Positions 1 through 8,436 of a DNA stretch of 64,000 bases are shown piece by piece. The stretch is from assembly GCF_013350005.1 (NCBI RefSeq), contig NZ_JABVWW010000004.1, positions 62,001 to 126,000 on the forward strand, read 5' to 3'. Made by a program: the position numbers and the translations under genes. Source of the stretch: Methylocystis silviterrae. Its GTDB lineage: Bacteria; Pseudomonadota; Alphaproteobacteria; Rhizobiales; Beijerinckiaceae. The notes under the pieces were generated by a model that did no database searches, was not told where the DNA came from, and worked only from the letters and a program-made list of their open reading frames with translations. Position 1 is the stretch's first letter. Each line of letters starts with the position of its first letter.

Positions 1-582
1 ACGACGCCGCTGATCCTCGCCGCCGAGGTATATGAGGCGGCGCAGCATGCGCATGACGGCGCCGACGCGGGCGCGGCGTTTTCAGGTCTGAGCCGCACGG
101 CGGCGACCAGCGCCGCAACGATCGCCGTCTCGATCGGCTATGCGCTCATATTGCTCGCCGCGATGCTTCTCTCTGGCGACGCCATCGCGCCGCGCCGCGC
201 CGCCCTGTGGGGCGCCTGCGCCTTCGCCGCGACCGGGCTCGCGACGAGTCTTGGCCTCGCGCCGCAGCTTCCCGGCATGGCGGAAACCGAACTCGCCGCG
301 CGTCAAATCTGGTGGCTCGCGACCGCGCTGTCCACCGGCGCCGGACTGTTTGCCCTGTTGCGGCTTGACTCGACGGCGGCAAAGATCGTCGCCGTCGCGC
401 TGATCGTCGCGCCGCATTTCTTCGCGCCGCAGCCCGCGACGCCCGAGAGCACGGCGCCGGCGGAGCTCGCCGCGCGCTTCGCGGCCGCCTCGCTCGCCGT
501 TCAGGCGATCAGCTGGGCGCTTGCCGGCGCGCTTGCCGGTCTCGTCTGGCGACTCCAGTCGCGCCAACAGGAACTTTCATGA
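1..582 (+). CDS. cbtA: CbtA-family predicted cobalt transporter (5' truncated)
   Basis: The frame is open from base 1 and stops at 580-582, so the N-terminus lies outside the window. The visible ~193 residues start with TTPLILAAEVYE and hold about five hydrophobic segments separated by short loops, ending in ISWALAGALAGLVW, as in the C-terminal part of CbtA membrane proteins. CbtA is a predicted cobalt-uptake protein usually encoded with CbtB and under B12 control; that role is inferred in the family, not shown here. Its stop overlaps the cobW start (ATGA), so it heads the visible part of the cobalamin operon. Any cobalamin riboswitch would lie upstream, outside the window. Confidence 0.8.
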   Translation, partial: TTPLILAAEVYEAAQHAHDGADAGAAFSGLSRTAATSAATIAVSIGYALILLAAMLLSGDAIAPRRAALWGACAFAATGLATSLGLAPQLPGMAETELAARQIWWLATALSTGAGLFALLRLDSTAAKIVAVALIVAPHFFAPQPATPESTAPAELAARFAAASLAVQAISWALAGALAGLVWRLQSRQQELS

Positions 583-1610
583 GCGCCAAAATTCCTGCAA
601 CGATCGTCACCGGCTTCCTCGGCGCGGGAAAGACGACGCTCATTCGTCATGTGCTCGAGAACGCCAAGGGTCGGCGCCTCGCGCTCGTCATCAATGAATT
701 CGGCGACGTCGGCGTCGACGGCGAAATCCTGCGCGCCTGCGGCGTCGAAAATTGCCCGGAAGAGAACATCGTCGAACTCGCGAACGGCTGTCTGTGCTGC
801 ACCGTCGCCGACGATTTCATCCCGGCGATCGAAGCGCTGCTCGCGCATGAAAAGCGTCCCGATCACATCATCATTGAAACTTCGGGACTGGCGCTGCCCA
901 AACCGCTCGTCAAGGCGTTTGATTGGCCGGCGATCCGCTCGAAGCTGACTGTCGACGGCGTCATCGCCGTCATCGACGGCAAGGCCGTGGCGGAGGGCCG
1001 TTTCGCCGATGATCTCGATGCGATCGCCAAGGAGCGCGAAGACACGCAGACGATCGATCACGACAATCCGCTTGAAGAGGTGTTCGAAGATCAGCTCGCC
1101 TGCGCCGATCTCATCGTCCTCAACAAGACCGATCTGCTGGGCGCCGATGAAGAACGCGACGTCGCAAACCGTTTGGCGTTAGGCGCCCGGAAATCGGCGA
1201 AGATCGTGCGCGCCAGCGGAGGGCGCGTCGATCCACTCGTGCTGCTCGGCCTTTCGGCGGCGGCGGAGGATGATCTGGCGAACCGTCCGTCGCATCATGA
1301 CGCCGAGCCCGGACACGACCATGACGACTTCGACAGTTTCGTCGTGTCGCTCTCGGCCGTCGCCGATCCGGCGGCGCTGGTTGCGCGACTCGCCGAAGCG
1401 GCGCGCGCGCATGACGTGCTGCGCATCAAGGGATTCGTTGAAGTCGTCGGCAAGCCGATGCGCCTGCTCGTGCAAGGCGTCGGCGCGCGCATCGAACATC
1501 ACTTCGATCGGGCGTGGAAGCCCGATGAGCAGCGCATGAGTCGCGTCGTGATCATCGGCGAGAAAGGCCTCAATCGCGACGCGGTTATCGCGACGCTGGC
1601 GCAGCCGTGA
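579..1610 (+). CDS. cobW: Cobalamin biosynthesis GTPase/metallochaperone CobW
   Basis: A 343-residue G3E-family P-loop GTPase. Walker A is GFLGAGKTT (residues 12-20), the metal-binding CLCC motif is at 71-74, the guanine-specificity motif NKTD at 182-185, and a His/Asp-rich stretch (HHDAEPGHDHDD) at about 239-250 precedes the C-terminal CobW_C domain. CobW is thought to deliver cobalt for corrin-ring insertion by CobNST. It overlaps cbtA by four bases and lies 6 bases before cobN. Only the exact delivery partner is uncertain. Confidence 0.95.
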   Translation: MSAKIPATIVTGFLGAGKTTLIRHVLENAKGRRLALVINEFGDVGVDGEILRACGVENCPEENIVELANGCLCCTVADDFIPAIEALLAHEKRPDHIIIETSGLALPKPLVKAFDWPAIRSKLTVDGVIAVIDGKAVAEGRFADDLDAIAKEREDTQTIDHDNPLEEVFEDQLACADLIVLNKTDLLGADEERDVANRLALGARKSAKIVRASGGRVDPLVLLGLSAAAEDDLANRPSHHDAEPGHDHDDFDSFVVSLSAVADPAALVARLAEAARAHDVLRIKGFVEVVGKPMRLLVQGVGARIEHHFDRAWKPDEQRMSRVVIIGEKGLNRDAVIATLAQP

Positions 1611-1616
1611 TACGCC

Positions 1617-4600
1617 ATGCATCTTCTCCCGCGCGATCTCCATAATCTCGACGACGCCGGCGCCGCCGTCGATCTTGGACAATCTCCTGCGGAGATCGTG
1701 TTTCTGTCCTTTTCGGATTCCGAGCTGCGGCTGCTGGCGCGGCTTTATGAGCAAAGCGGCGCGACCCTCCCGAGCTTTCGCTGCGCGTCGCTTGCGCAAT
1801 TGAAGCACCCCTACTCCGTCGATCTCTATCTTGACACTGTGGCGCGACATGCGCGGCTGATCGTCGTGCGGCTGCTCGGCGGCAAAGACTATTGGCCCTA
1901 TGGCGTCGAGCAACTCGAGGCGCTTGCGCGCGCGAAGGGAATCGCCCTCGCGATCGCGCCCGGCGACGCCCATGACGACGCGCGCCTGCAGCACGCTTCA
2001 ACGCTCGATACAGAGACTCTCAATCGAATCTGGCGGTTCTTTCAGGACGGCGGTCCCGACAATCTGCGTTCGTTTCTCGGTTACGCATCGACTCACGTCG
2101 GCCATCCGGCGCCGTGGCGGGAAAGCGTTCCCGTCGCCAACGCCGGGCGATTGGAGGCCGCTTGCCGCGCCAGCGGGGCCTTGCGCGCGACGATCGTCTT
2201 CTATCGCGCCATGTTCCTCGCCGACGACGTCGCGCCGATCATCGCGCTCTCCGACGCGCTGGGCGAGCGGGGGTTCGCGGTCGAGGCGATTTATGTCGCA
2301 AGCCTAAAGGAAGCGGAGAGCGAAGCCTTCGTGTCGGGCGCGCTCGAATCTTTCGCGCCCGACGTCATCCTCAACGCCACCGCCTTTTCGGCGCGCCGCG
2401 ATGCGGGAAGCGTGCTCGATTGCGCCGACGCGCCGGTGCTCCAGGTCGCTCTTGCCACCTCTTCGCGCGAAGCATGGGAAGCTTCGATGCGCGGCGCGAA
2501 TGGCGCCGATCTCGCGATGAATGTCGTCTTGCCGGAAGTCGACGGGCGCATCTTCACGCGGGCGATTTCCTTCAAGGAAGAAGCGCCGCTGCGTCTTGCG
2601 GCGGAATTCAGCGAAACGCGCCACGCGCCCGAGCAATCGCGCATCGACTTCGTCGCGGACCTCACGTTGAACTGGGCGCGGCTACGCCGCAAACCCAATA
2701 CGGAAAAAAGCCTCGCACTCATTCTTTCGGACTATCCGGCGCGGCGCGGCCGTGGCGGCTACGCCATCGGCCTCGATGCGGAAGCAAGCGTGCATGAGAT
2801 CGTCTCGGCGCTGACCGATGCGGGATATGACGTTGGCGCAATCCCCACCTCCCCCTTGAGGGGGGAGGTCGCGTCGCGAAGCGACGCGGGAGGGGGTGAC
2901 AAATTCGAGGATAATTCACCCCACCCCGGACTGCTGCGCAGTCCGACCCTCCCCATCAAGGGGAGGGTGATGCGCGCACTGGAAGATGGATATCAGGCTA
3001 TCCGCTTCCCGCTCGCCGACTATCTGGCGCTGCTCCGGGCCCTCCCCGCATCTTTCGTCGCGAGCGTCAACGACGCCTGGGGTGCGCCGCAGATTGATCC
3101 TGCCGTCGTCGACGGCGCCTTCCGCTTTTCCTGTCTCGAAGCCGGCAAGCTCATCGTCGCGCTGCAGCTCGATCGCGGCGCGCGCACGGAGCGTTACGAG
3201 ACCTATCACGACGTGCAGCGCCCGCCGCGTCACGCCTATGTCGGCTTCTATCTCTGGCTGCGGCATATGCGAAAGATCGACGCGCTCATTCATCTTGGCG
3301 CGCATGGCACGCTCGAATGGCTTCCCGGCAAATCGGTCATGCTGTCCGAGGCGTGCGCGCCGGAAGCCGTGTTAGGCCCGACGCCGCTCATCTATCCGTT
3401 CATCGTCAATGATCCCGGCGAAGCCGCGCAGGCGAAGCGCCGCACATGCGCCGTGACCATTGGTCATCTGACTCCGCCGCTCGTCGACGCGGAACTCTTC
3501 GACGCGGCGGCGAAAGTCGAAACGCTGCTCGACGAATATGCGACGGCAAGCGCGCTCGACGCGCGCCGCGCGCGACTCGTCGCCGGCGCCATCATCGACG
3601 AAGCCGAGCGCAGCGGTCTTGCAGCGGAATGCGGCGTCGCGCGCGAGATGGACATCGCCGAGACATTGACGCGCCTCGACGCCTGGATGTGCGACCTGAA
3701 GGACATGCGCATCGGCGACGGACTCCATATCTTCGGGCGCGCCCAGGAACATTCAATCGCCGATCCCGCGCGCGACGCCTGCGCGCGCGCCGAACGCGAG
3801 GCGCTCATCGCCGCGCTTGCGGGCCGCTTCATCGAGCCCGGTCCGGCCGGCGCGCCGTCGCGCGGGCGCGCAGACGTTCTGCCGACGGGACGCAATCTTT
3901 ATTGCATCGATCCGCGCCATGCGCCCACACAAACGGCCTATGACATCGGTCGCCGCGCCGCCGCTGAGGTGATGACGCGCCATGCGCAACTGCATGGCGA
4001 ATTCCCGCGCCACATCATGCTCGACCTGTGGGGAAGCGCGACGATCCGCACCGGCGGCGAGGATTTCGCGCAAGCGCTCGCGCTTCTCGGCGTCGCGCCG
4101 CGCTGGGACACGGCGAGCGCACGCGTCATCGGCTTCGAAATTCTGCCGCAGGCGCGGCTCGAGTTTCCGCGCGTCGACGTGACGCTGCAGGTTTCGGGGC
4201 TGTTTCGCGACATGTTCGGAAATCTCATTGCGTTGTTCGACGACGCCGTGCATGCGGTCGCCGCGCGCGATGAAGACGCTGAAATCAATCCGCTGAAAGC
4301 GGCAGACGATCTGCGCCGCGTCTTCGGCGCCGCCGACGGAACTTACGGCCTTGGCGTGAGCGATCGCGCGCTGCGCGGCAATTGGTCCGGCCGCGACGAT
4401 CTTGCGCACGCCTATCTTTTCGCCGCAGGTCACGCCTTTGATCGCGCGGGTGAAAGCGACGAGGCCATCGCGGCGTTCAGCGCGCGCGTCGCTGACGCCG
4501 ATGCGCATGTCCATGTGCAAGACATGGCGGAGGTCGACATTCTGATCGGACCCGCCTTCGCCGATTACGAAGGGGGCTTTGCCGCCGCCAACGCCATGCT

Positions 4601-5033
4601 TGGCGGAGACGCCGATTTGGTGCATATCGATGCGACGCGGCCGGAACGGTTACGGCCGCGCGCTCTGAAAGACGAAATCGCGCGCGTCCTGCGCATGCGG
4701 CTCGCCAATCCCCAATGGCTGCAAGGCCAGAAGCGGCACGGCCACCGCGGCGCCGGCGAAATCGCCGAGACGATAGACAATCTCTATGCTTTCGCCGCGA
4801 CAAGCGGCCTCATTAGCGATGCGCAATTCGATCTCGCTTTTGACGCCACCTTAGGCGATGATGCGACACGCGATTTTCTCGCCATGGAAAATCCCCGCGC
4901 GCTCACCGCAATCGCTCGGGTTTTTAGCGAAGCGCTCGCGCGCGGCTTGTGGAATACGCAACGCAACAGCGTGCGCGGCGCCTTAAGCGATATCGAACGC
5001 CAAGAGGGAGGGCGTATTGCAGCCGAGGCCTGA
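1617..5033 (+). CDS. cobN: Aerobic cobaltochelatase large subunit CobN
   Basis: 1138 residues, starting MHLLPRDLHNLDDAGAAVDL as in other CobN proteins. With CobS and CobT it inserts Co2+ into hydrogenobyrinate a,c-diamide using ATP. The magnesium-chelatase-H-like core is clear, for example LIHLGAHGTLEWLPGK and the later GSATIRTGGEDFAQAL segment. Residues ~409-451 are unlike any CobN: they are encoded by a palindromic repeat at 2842-2968 that keeps the frame open (listed separately). cobS and cobT are not in the window. The last 17 bases overlap cobG. Confidence 0.95.
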   Translation: MHLLPRDLHNLDDAGAAVDLGQSPAEIVFLSFSDSELRLLARLYEQSGATLPSFRCASLAQLKHPYSVDLYLDTVARHARLIVVRLLGGKDYWPYGVEQLEALARAKGIALAIAPGDAHDDARLQHASTLDTETLNRIWRFFQDGGPDNLRSFLGYASTHVGHPAPWRESVPVANAGRLEAACRASGALRATIVFYRAMFLADDVAPIIALSDALGERGFAVEAIYVASLKEAESEAFVSGALESFAPDVILNATAFSARRDAGSVLDCADAPVLQVALATSSREAWEASMRGANGADLAMNVVLPEVDGRIFTRAISFKEEAPLRLAAEFSETRHAPEQSRIDFVADLTLNWARLRRKPNTEKSLALILSDYPARRGRGGYAIGLDAEASVHEIVSALTDAGYDVGAIPTSPLRGEVASRSDAGGGDKFEDNSPHPGLLRSPTLPIKGRVMRALEDGYQAIRFPLADYLALLRALPASFVASVNDAWGAPQIDPAVVDGAFRFSCLEAGKLIVALQLDRGARTERYETYHDVQRPPRHAYVGFYLWLRHMRKIDALIHLGAHGTLEWLPGKSVMLSEACAPEAVLGPTPLIYPFIVNDPGEAAQAKRRTCAVTIGHLTPPLVDAELFDAAAKVETLLDEYATASALDARRARLVAGAIIDEAERSGLAAECGVAREMDIAETLTRLDAWMCDLKDMRIGDGLHIFGRAQEHSIADPARDACARAEREALIAALAGRFIEPGPAGAPSRGRADVLPTGRNLYCIDPRHAPTQTAYDIGRRAAAEVMTRHAQLHGEFPRHIMLDLWGSATIRTGGEDFAQALALLGVAPRWDTASARVIGFEILPQARLEFPRVDVTLQVSGLFRDMFGNLIALFDDAVHAVAARDEDAEINPLKAADDLRRVFGAADGTYGLGVSDRALRGNWSGRDDLAHAYLFAAGHAFDRAGESDEAIAAFSARVADADAHVHVQDMAEVDILIGPAFADYEGGFAAANAMLGGDADLVHIDATRPERLRPRALKDEIARVLRMRLANPQWLQGQKRHGHRGAGEIAETIDNLYAFAATSGLISDAQFDLAFDATLGDDATRDFLAMENPRALTAIARVFSEALARGLWNTQRNSVRGALSDIERQEGGRIAAEA
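2842..2968. repeat. Palindromic repeat inserted in frame inside cobN
   Basis: About 127 bases made of back-to-back hairpins: ACCTCCCCC/GGGGGAGGT (2847-2855 with 2861-2869), CGCGTCGC/GCGACGCG (2870-2877 with 2881-2888), GGACTGC/GCAGTCC (2928-2934 with 2938-2944) and ACCCTCCCC/GGGGAGGGT (2946-2954 with 2960-2968). The same architecture and much of the sequence recur in non-coding DNA at 43265-43422, so this is a dispersed element rather than native cobN sequence. It adds about 42 codons without a stop or frameshift. Confidence 0.9.
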
Positions 5034-6297
5034 GATCAAGGGCTGGTGTCCCGGAGCCTTCGCGCCGATGCCGAGCGGCGACGGTTTGCTGATCCGCGCC
5101 AAGGCGGTCGGCTCTCGCATGAGCGCGGCGCAGGCGCGCGAGATCGCGAGAATTGCGGACAACTGCGGCAATGGGCTCATCGATCTCTCGCAGCGCGCTC
5201 AACTGCAGCTGCGCGGGATCAGCGAAGCGACGATCGCCGAAGCCCTGCGCGGCCTCGAGGCGATCGGCATGCTCGCGCCCAGCGCCGACGCCGAACGCGT
5301 GACGAATGTCATCGCGTCGCCGCTCGCCGGCCTCGTCGCCGGCGCTTTCGACGCCAACGTCATGGCTGTGGAGCTTGCTGCGGAATTGCAGCGCGACGCG
5401 GCGCTGCGCGCGCTTCCGCCGAAATTTCTGTTTCTTCTGGATGATGGCGGCGCGCTGTCGCTTGCCGACGTCGAGGCCGACATTCGGATCGAAGCGATTG
5501 CAAAGGGCGACGTCGCAATTCGCATCGCCAGCGTTCCCAATCGCGCCGTAGTCGTCGCGACCGATGACGCGCTCGACGTGGCGTTGCGCTTTGCGCGCGC
5601 CTTCGTGGAGCTGCGCGACCGTCATGCAAATAGCTTCAGGCGCGTCCGCACGCTGGTCGAGGCGCTCGGCGCCGACGCGCTGCCACGCGCGGCCGGACTC
5701 GTCATGCGCGTCTCCAGGGAAGCGCCGGCGCCCGCGTCCCGCGCGCATATTTTTGGGGCGCAACGCTGCGGCGCCCTCGCTTTCGCCGGCGTCGGCGCGC
5801 CCTTCGGCCGCTGGCGCGCAGATGAACTCGCCGCCGTGGCCGATCTTGCACAAAGCGAAGGAACCAGCGAACTGCGCCTCACGCCGTGGCGCGCCTTGCT
5901 GATCGTCACGCCCGATAAAGACAACGCGCGACGCGTCGTCTCGCGCGCGCAAGACCACGACCTCATCACGTCGGCCGACGACAAGCGCCTCGCCGTCATC
6001 GCCTGTCCCGGCGCGCCGGAATGTCCGCAGGCGATCGCCGAGACGCGCGCGCATGCGATGGATCTCGCGCCGCTTGCGCAGATGATCGGCGGCGCTGACG
6101 GCGTTGGCCTTCATCTTTCGGGCTGCGCGAAAGGCTGCGCCCGGCAGAGCGCCTCGCCGATCACGCTGCTTGCCAACGCCGAAGGGTTCGATCTCATCGA
6201 GAACGCCGGCGCCGATGGCGCGCCGCGCTTCAGATCGCTGACATTCGAGGCCGTGATGCGCGAACTCTCCGCGCGCGCAAGCGGTAGGACGCAATGA
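5017..6297 (+). CDS. cobG: Precorrin-3B synthase CobG
   Basis: 426 residues of the nitrite/sulfite reductase-like family. CobG is an Fe-S monooxygenase that turns precorrin-3A into precorrin-3B with O2 in the aerobic B12 pathway. The start is TTG at 5017, 17 bases inside cobN, preceded by GAGGGAGGG; the protein then opens with the conserved IKGWCPGAFAPM. Cluster-ligand cysteines are visible in CPGAPECPQ and in SGCAKGCARQ near the C-terminus. The downstream overlap with cobH is ATGA. Its presence marks the oxygen-dependent route. Confidence 0.93.
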   Translation: MQPRPEIKGWCPGAFAPMPSGDGLLIRAKAVGSRMSAAQAREIARIADNCGNGLIDLSQRAQLQLRGISEATIAEALRGLEAIGMLAPSADAERVTNVIASPLAGLVAGAFDANVMAVELAAELQRDAALRALPPKFLFLLDDGGALSLADVEADIRIEAIAKGDVAIRIASVPNRAVVVATDDALDVALRFARAFVELRDRHANSFRRVRTLVEALGADALPRAAGLVMRVSREAPAPASRAHIFGAQRCGALAFAGVGAPFGRWRADELAAVADLAQSEGTSELRLTPWRALLIVTPDKDNARRVVSRAQDHDLITSADDKRLAVIACPGAPECPQAIAETRAHAMDLAPLAQMIGGADGVGLHLSGCAKGCARQSASPITLLANAEGFDLIENAGADGAPRFRSLTFEAVMRELSARASGRTQ

Positions 6298-6926
6298 GCC
6301 GCCGCTTCGACTATATCCACGAAGGCGCGCAGATTTACGCGCGCTCGTTTGCAACCATTCGCTCCGAGTCGAACCTCGCGCGTTTCACGCCCGAGCAGGA
6401 AAAGATCGCCGTGCGCATGATCCACGCCTGCGGTATGGTGGAGCTTTCCGACGACATCGAGTTCTCGCCGGATTTCGTTGCGGCGGCGCGCAACGCGCTG
6501 CAGAAGGGCGCGCCGATTCTATGCGACTCCAACATGGTCGCGCATGGCGTCACGCGTTCGCGTCTGCCGGCGGAGAACCAGGTGGTCTGCACGCTGCTCG
6601 AGCCGCGCGTGCCGGCGCTTGCCGCCGAGATCGGAACCACGCGCAGCGCCGCGGCGCTGGAGCTGTGGCGCAACCGGCTGGATGGCGCATTGGTCGCGAT
6701 CGGCAATGCGCCCACCGCGCTGTTCCGTCTCCTCGAGATGATTGACGAAGGCGCGGCGCCTCCGGCCGCCATCATCGGCATGCCGGTCGGCTTTGTCGGC
6801 GCGGCGGAATCGAAGGACGCGCTGCGCGAATACGGCCGCGTTCCCTTCGTGATCGTGAAAGGCCGCAAAGGCGGCAGCGCCATGGCCGCCGCCGCCATAA
6901 ATGCGCTGGCGAGCGAACAGGAATGA
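6294..6926 (+). CDS. cobH: Precorrin-8X methylmutase CobH
   Basis: 210 residues, the usual family length. It moves the methyl group from C-11 to C-12 to give hydrogenobyrinate. Family landmarks include the His in IHACGMVE (likely the catalytic His), the CDSNMVAHGVTRSRLP block and the GMPVGFVGAAESKDAL block near the C-terminus. Four-base overlaps with cobG and cobI indicate translational coupling. Confidence 0.95.
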   Translation: MSRRFDYIHEGAQIYARSFATIRSESNLARFTPEQEKIAVRMIHACGMVELSDDIEFSPDFVAAARNALQKGAPILCDSNMVAHGVTRSRLPAENQVVCTLLEPRVPALAAEIGTTRSAAALELWRNRLDGALVAIGNAPTALFRLLEMIDEGAAPPAAIIGMPVGFVGAAESKDALREYGRVPFVIVKGRKGGSAMAAAAINALASEQE

Positions 6927-7687
6927 ACGCGCTCGCCTCGACATCGCATGAAACCGTCGCGACGCTCGGCGCGCTGATCGGCGTCGGCCTCGGTCCTGGC
7001 GATCCGGAGCTTGTGACGGTGAAGGCCGCGCGCCTCATCGGCGCGGCGAACGTCGTCGCCTTCTTCGCCAAGCGCGGACGCGCAAGCCACGCGCGCGCGA
7101 TCGCTGCGCCTTATCTCGCGCCGGGGTGCGAAGAGATCGCGCTGCTCTATCCAGTGACGACGGAGATTCCTTTCGATCAGCCGGAATATGTCTCGTCGCT
7201 TCAGCACTTCTACGAAGATTGCGTGACGCGCATTCGCGCCGTGCTCGAAGCCGGCCGCGACGTGACGCTGCTCTGCGAAGGCGATCCGCTGCTCTACGGC
7301 TCCTTCATGCATATGTTCGCACGGCTTGACACGCGCTTTCGCGTCGAGATTTGCGCCGGCGTCTCGGGCATGTCGGGGTGTTTCGCCGCGGCGCGCCAGC
7401 CGATGGCTTGGGGCGACGACATTCTCACCGTTCTGCCGGCGACGCTCGACGAAGACAGACTTGCGTCGCGCCTCGCCGAAACCGACGCCGCGGTGGTGAT
7501 GAAGCTTGGCGGCAATTTCGCCAAGCTGCGCCGCGCGATGACTCGCGCCGGCGTCATCGATCGCGCGATCTATGTCGAACGCGGCGCGATGCCCGGCGAA
7601 AAGATCATGCGCTTCGCCGACAAGCGCGACGATGACGCGCCCTATTTCTCGATGGCGCTGGTGCCGGGGCGAGGCCGGCGCCCTTGA
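6923..7687 (+). CDS. cobI: Precorrin-2 C20-methyltransferase CobI
   Basis: 254 residues, a class III SAM-dependent tetrapyrrole methylase. The N-terminal GVGLGPGDPELVTVKAARL glycine-rich loop and the CEGDPLLYGSFMH motif are diagnostic; MKLGGNFAKLRR lies in the C-terminal half. It makes precorrin-3A from precorrin-2. It overlaps cobH by ATGA and cobJ by TTGA. Closely related methylases are distinguished here by the GDPLLYGSF motif and operon order. Confidence 0.93.
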   Translation: MNALASTSHETVATLGALIGVGLGPGDPELVTVKAARLIGAANVVAFFAKRGRASHARAIAAPYLAPGCEEIALLYPVTTEIPFDQPEYVSSLQHFYEDCVTRIRAVLEAGRDVTLLCEGDPLLYGSFMHMFARLDTRFRVEICAGVSGMSGCFAAARQPMAWGDDILTVLPATLDEDRLASRLAETDAAVVMKLGGNFAKLRRAMTRAGVIDRAIYVERGAMPGEKIMRFADKRDDDAPYFSMALVPGRGRRP

Positions 7688-8436
7688 GCGGCGCGCTTGA
7701 CATCGTCGGCCTTGGTCCGGCCGACGCGCGATGGCTGACTCACGAGGCGCAGGCGGCGCTCGATGAGGCGCAGGACATTATCGGTTATGCGCCTTACGTC
7801 GCGCGCGTTCCCGAGCGCGCAGGACAGACACGGCTTGCAAGCGACAACCGCGTCGAGATCGACCGCGCCCAAGAGGCGCTGGCGCGCGCCGCGCAGGGTC
7901 GCCGCGTAGCCGTCGTCTCCGGCGGCGATCCCGGCGTCTTCGCCATGGCCGCGGCGGTTTTCGAAGCGGTCGATTGCGGTCCGCGCGCGTGGCGCGATCT
8001 CGACATTCGCGTGCTGCCCGGCGTCTCGGCGATGCAGGCGGCGGCGGCGCGTCTCGGGGCGCCGCTCGGCCATGACTTTTGCGCGATCTCGCTGTCCGAC
8101 AATCTCAAGCCGTGGGACGTCATCGCCAAGCGGCTGGAACATGCCGCGCAAGGCGACTTTGTCATCGCGCTATACAATCCGGCGTCGCGCGCGCGGCCGA
8201 CGCGCATCAACGACGCCTTTGCGCTGCTGCGTCGTCATCTTCCCGGCGAGACTTTCGTCGGCCTTGCGAAATCCGTCGGCCGCGAGAATGAAGAGATCAT
8301 TCTGACGCGACTTGATGAAGCCGAGGGCGACAAGGTCGATATGTCGACGCTTGTCGTGATCGGCGCCAGCGGCACGCGGCGCATCGCGCGCGAGGGCGCG
8401 CGCGACTGGGTCTATACGTCGCGGAAGGCGACATGA
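7684..8436 (+). CDS. cobJ: Precorrin-3B C17-methyltransferase CobJ
   Basis: 250 residues, a tetrapyrrole methylase that contracts the macrocycle to form precorrin-4. The start is TTG at 7684, overlapping the cobI TGA, and gives the expected LDIVGLGPADARWLTHEAQ opening. The family block VVSGGDPGVFAMA and the ALYNPASRARP segment typical of CobJ/CbiH are present. In many alphaproteobacteria cobK follows cobJ; here cobL follows directly with an ATGA overlap. Confidence 0.93.
   Translation: MSGALDIVGLGPADARWLTHEAQAALDEAQDIIGYAPYVARVPERAGQTRLASDNRVEIDRAQEALARAAQGRRVAVVSGGDPGVFAMAAAVFEAVDCGPRAWRDLDIRVLPGVSAMQAAAARLGAPLGHDFCAISLSDNLKPWDVIAKRLEHAAQGDFVIALYNPASRARPTRINDAFALLRRHLPGETFVGLAKSVGRENEEIILTRLDEAEGDKVDMSTLVVIGASGTRRIAREGARDWVYTSRKAT

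Noticed and set aside
1-582. A cobalamin riboswitch in front of the B12 operon
   Set aside because: The window starts inside cbtA, so the leader region is not available; no B12-box-like leader is seen inside the operon.
4924-6354. A 476-codon open frame antisense to cobG
   Set aside because: Fully antisense to a recognised gene in a tight operon; no motif or ribosome-binding site.
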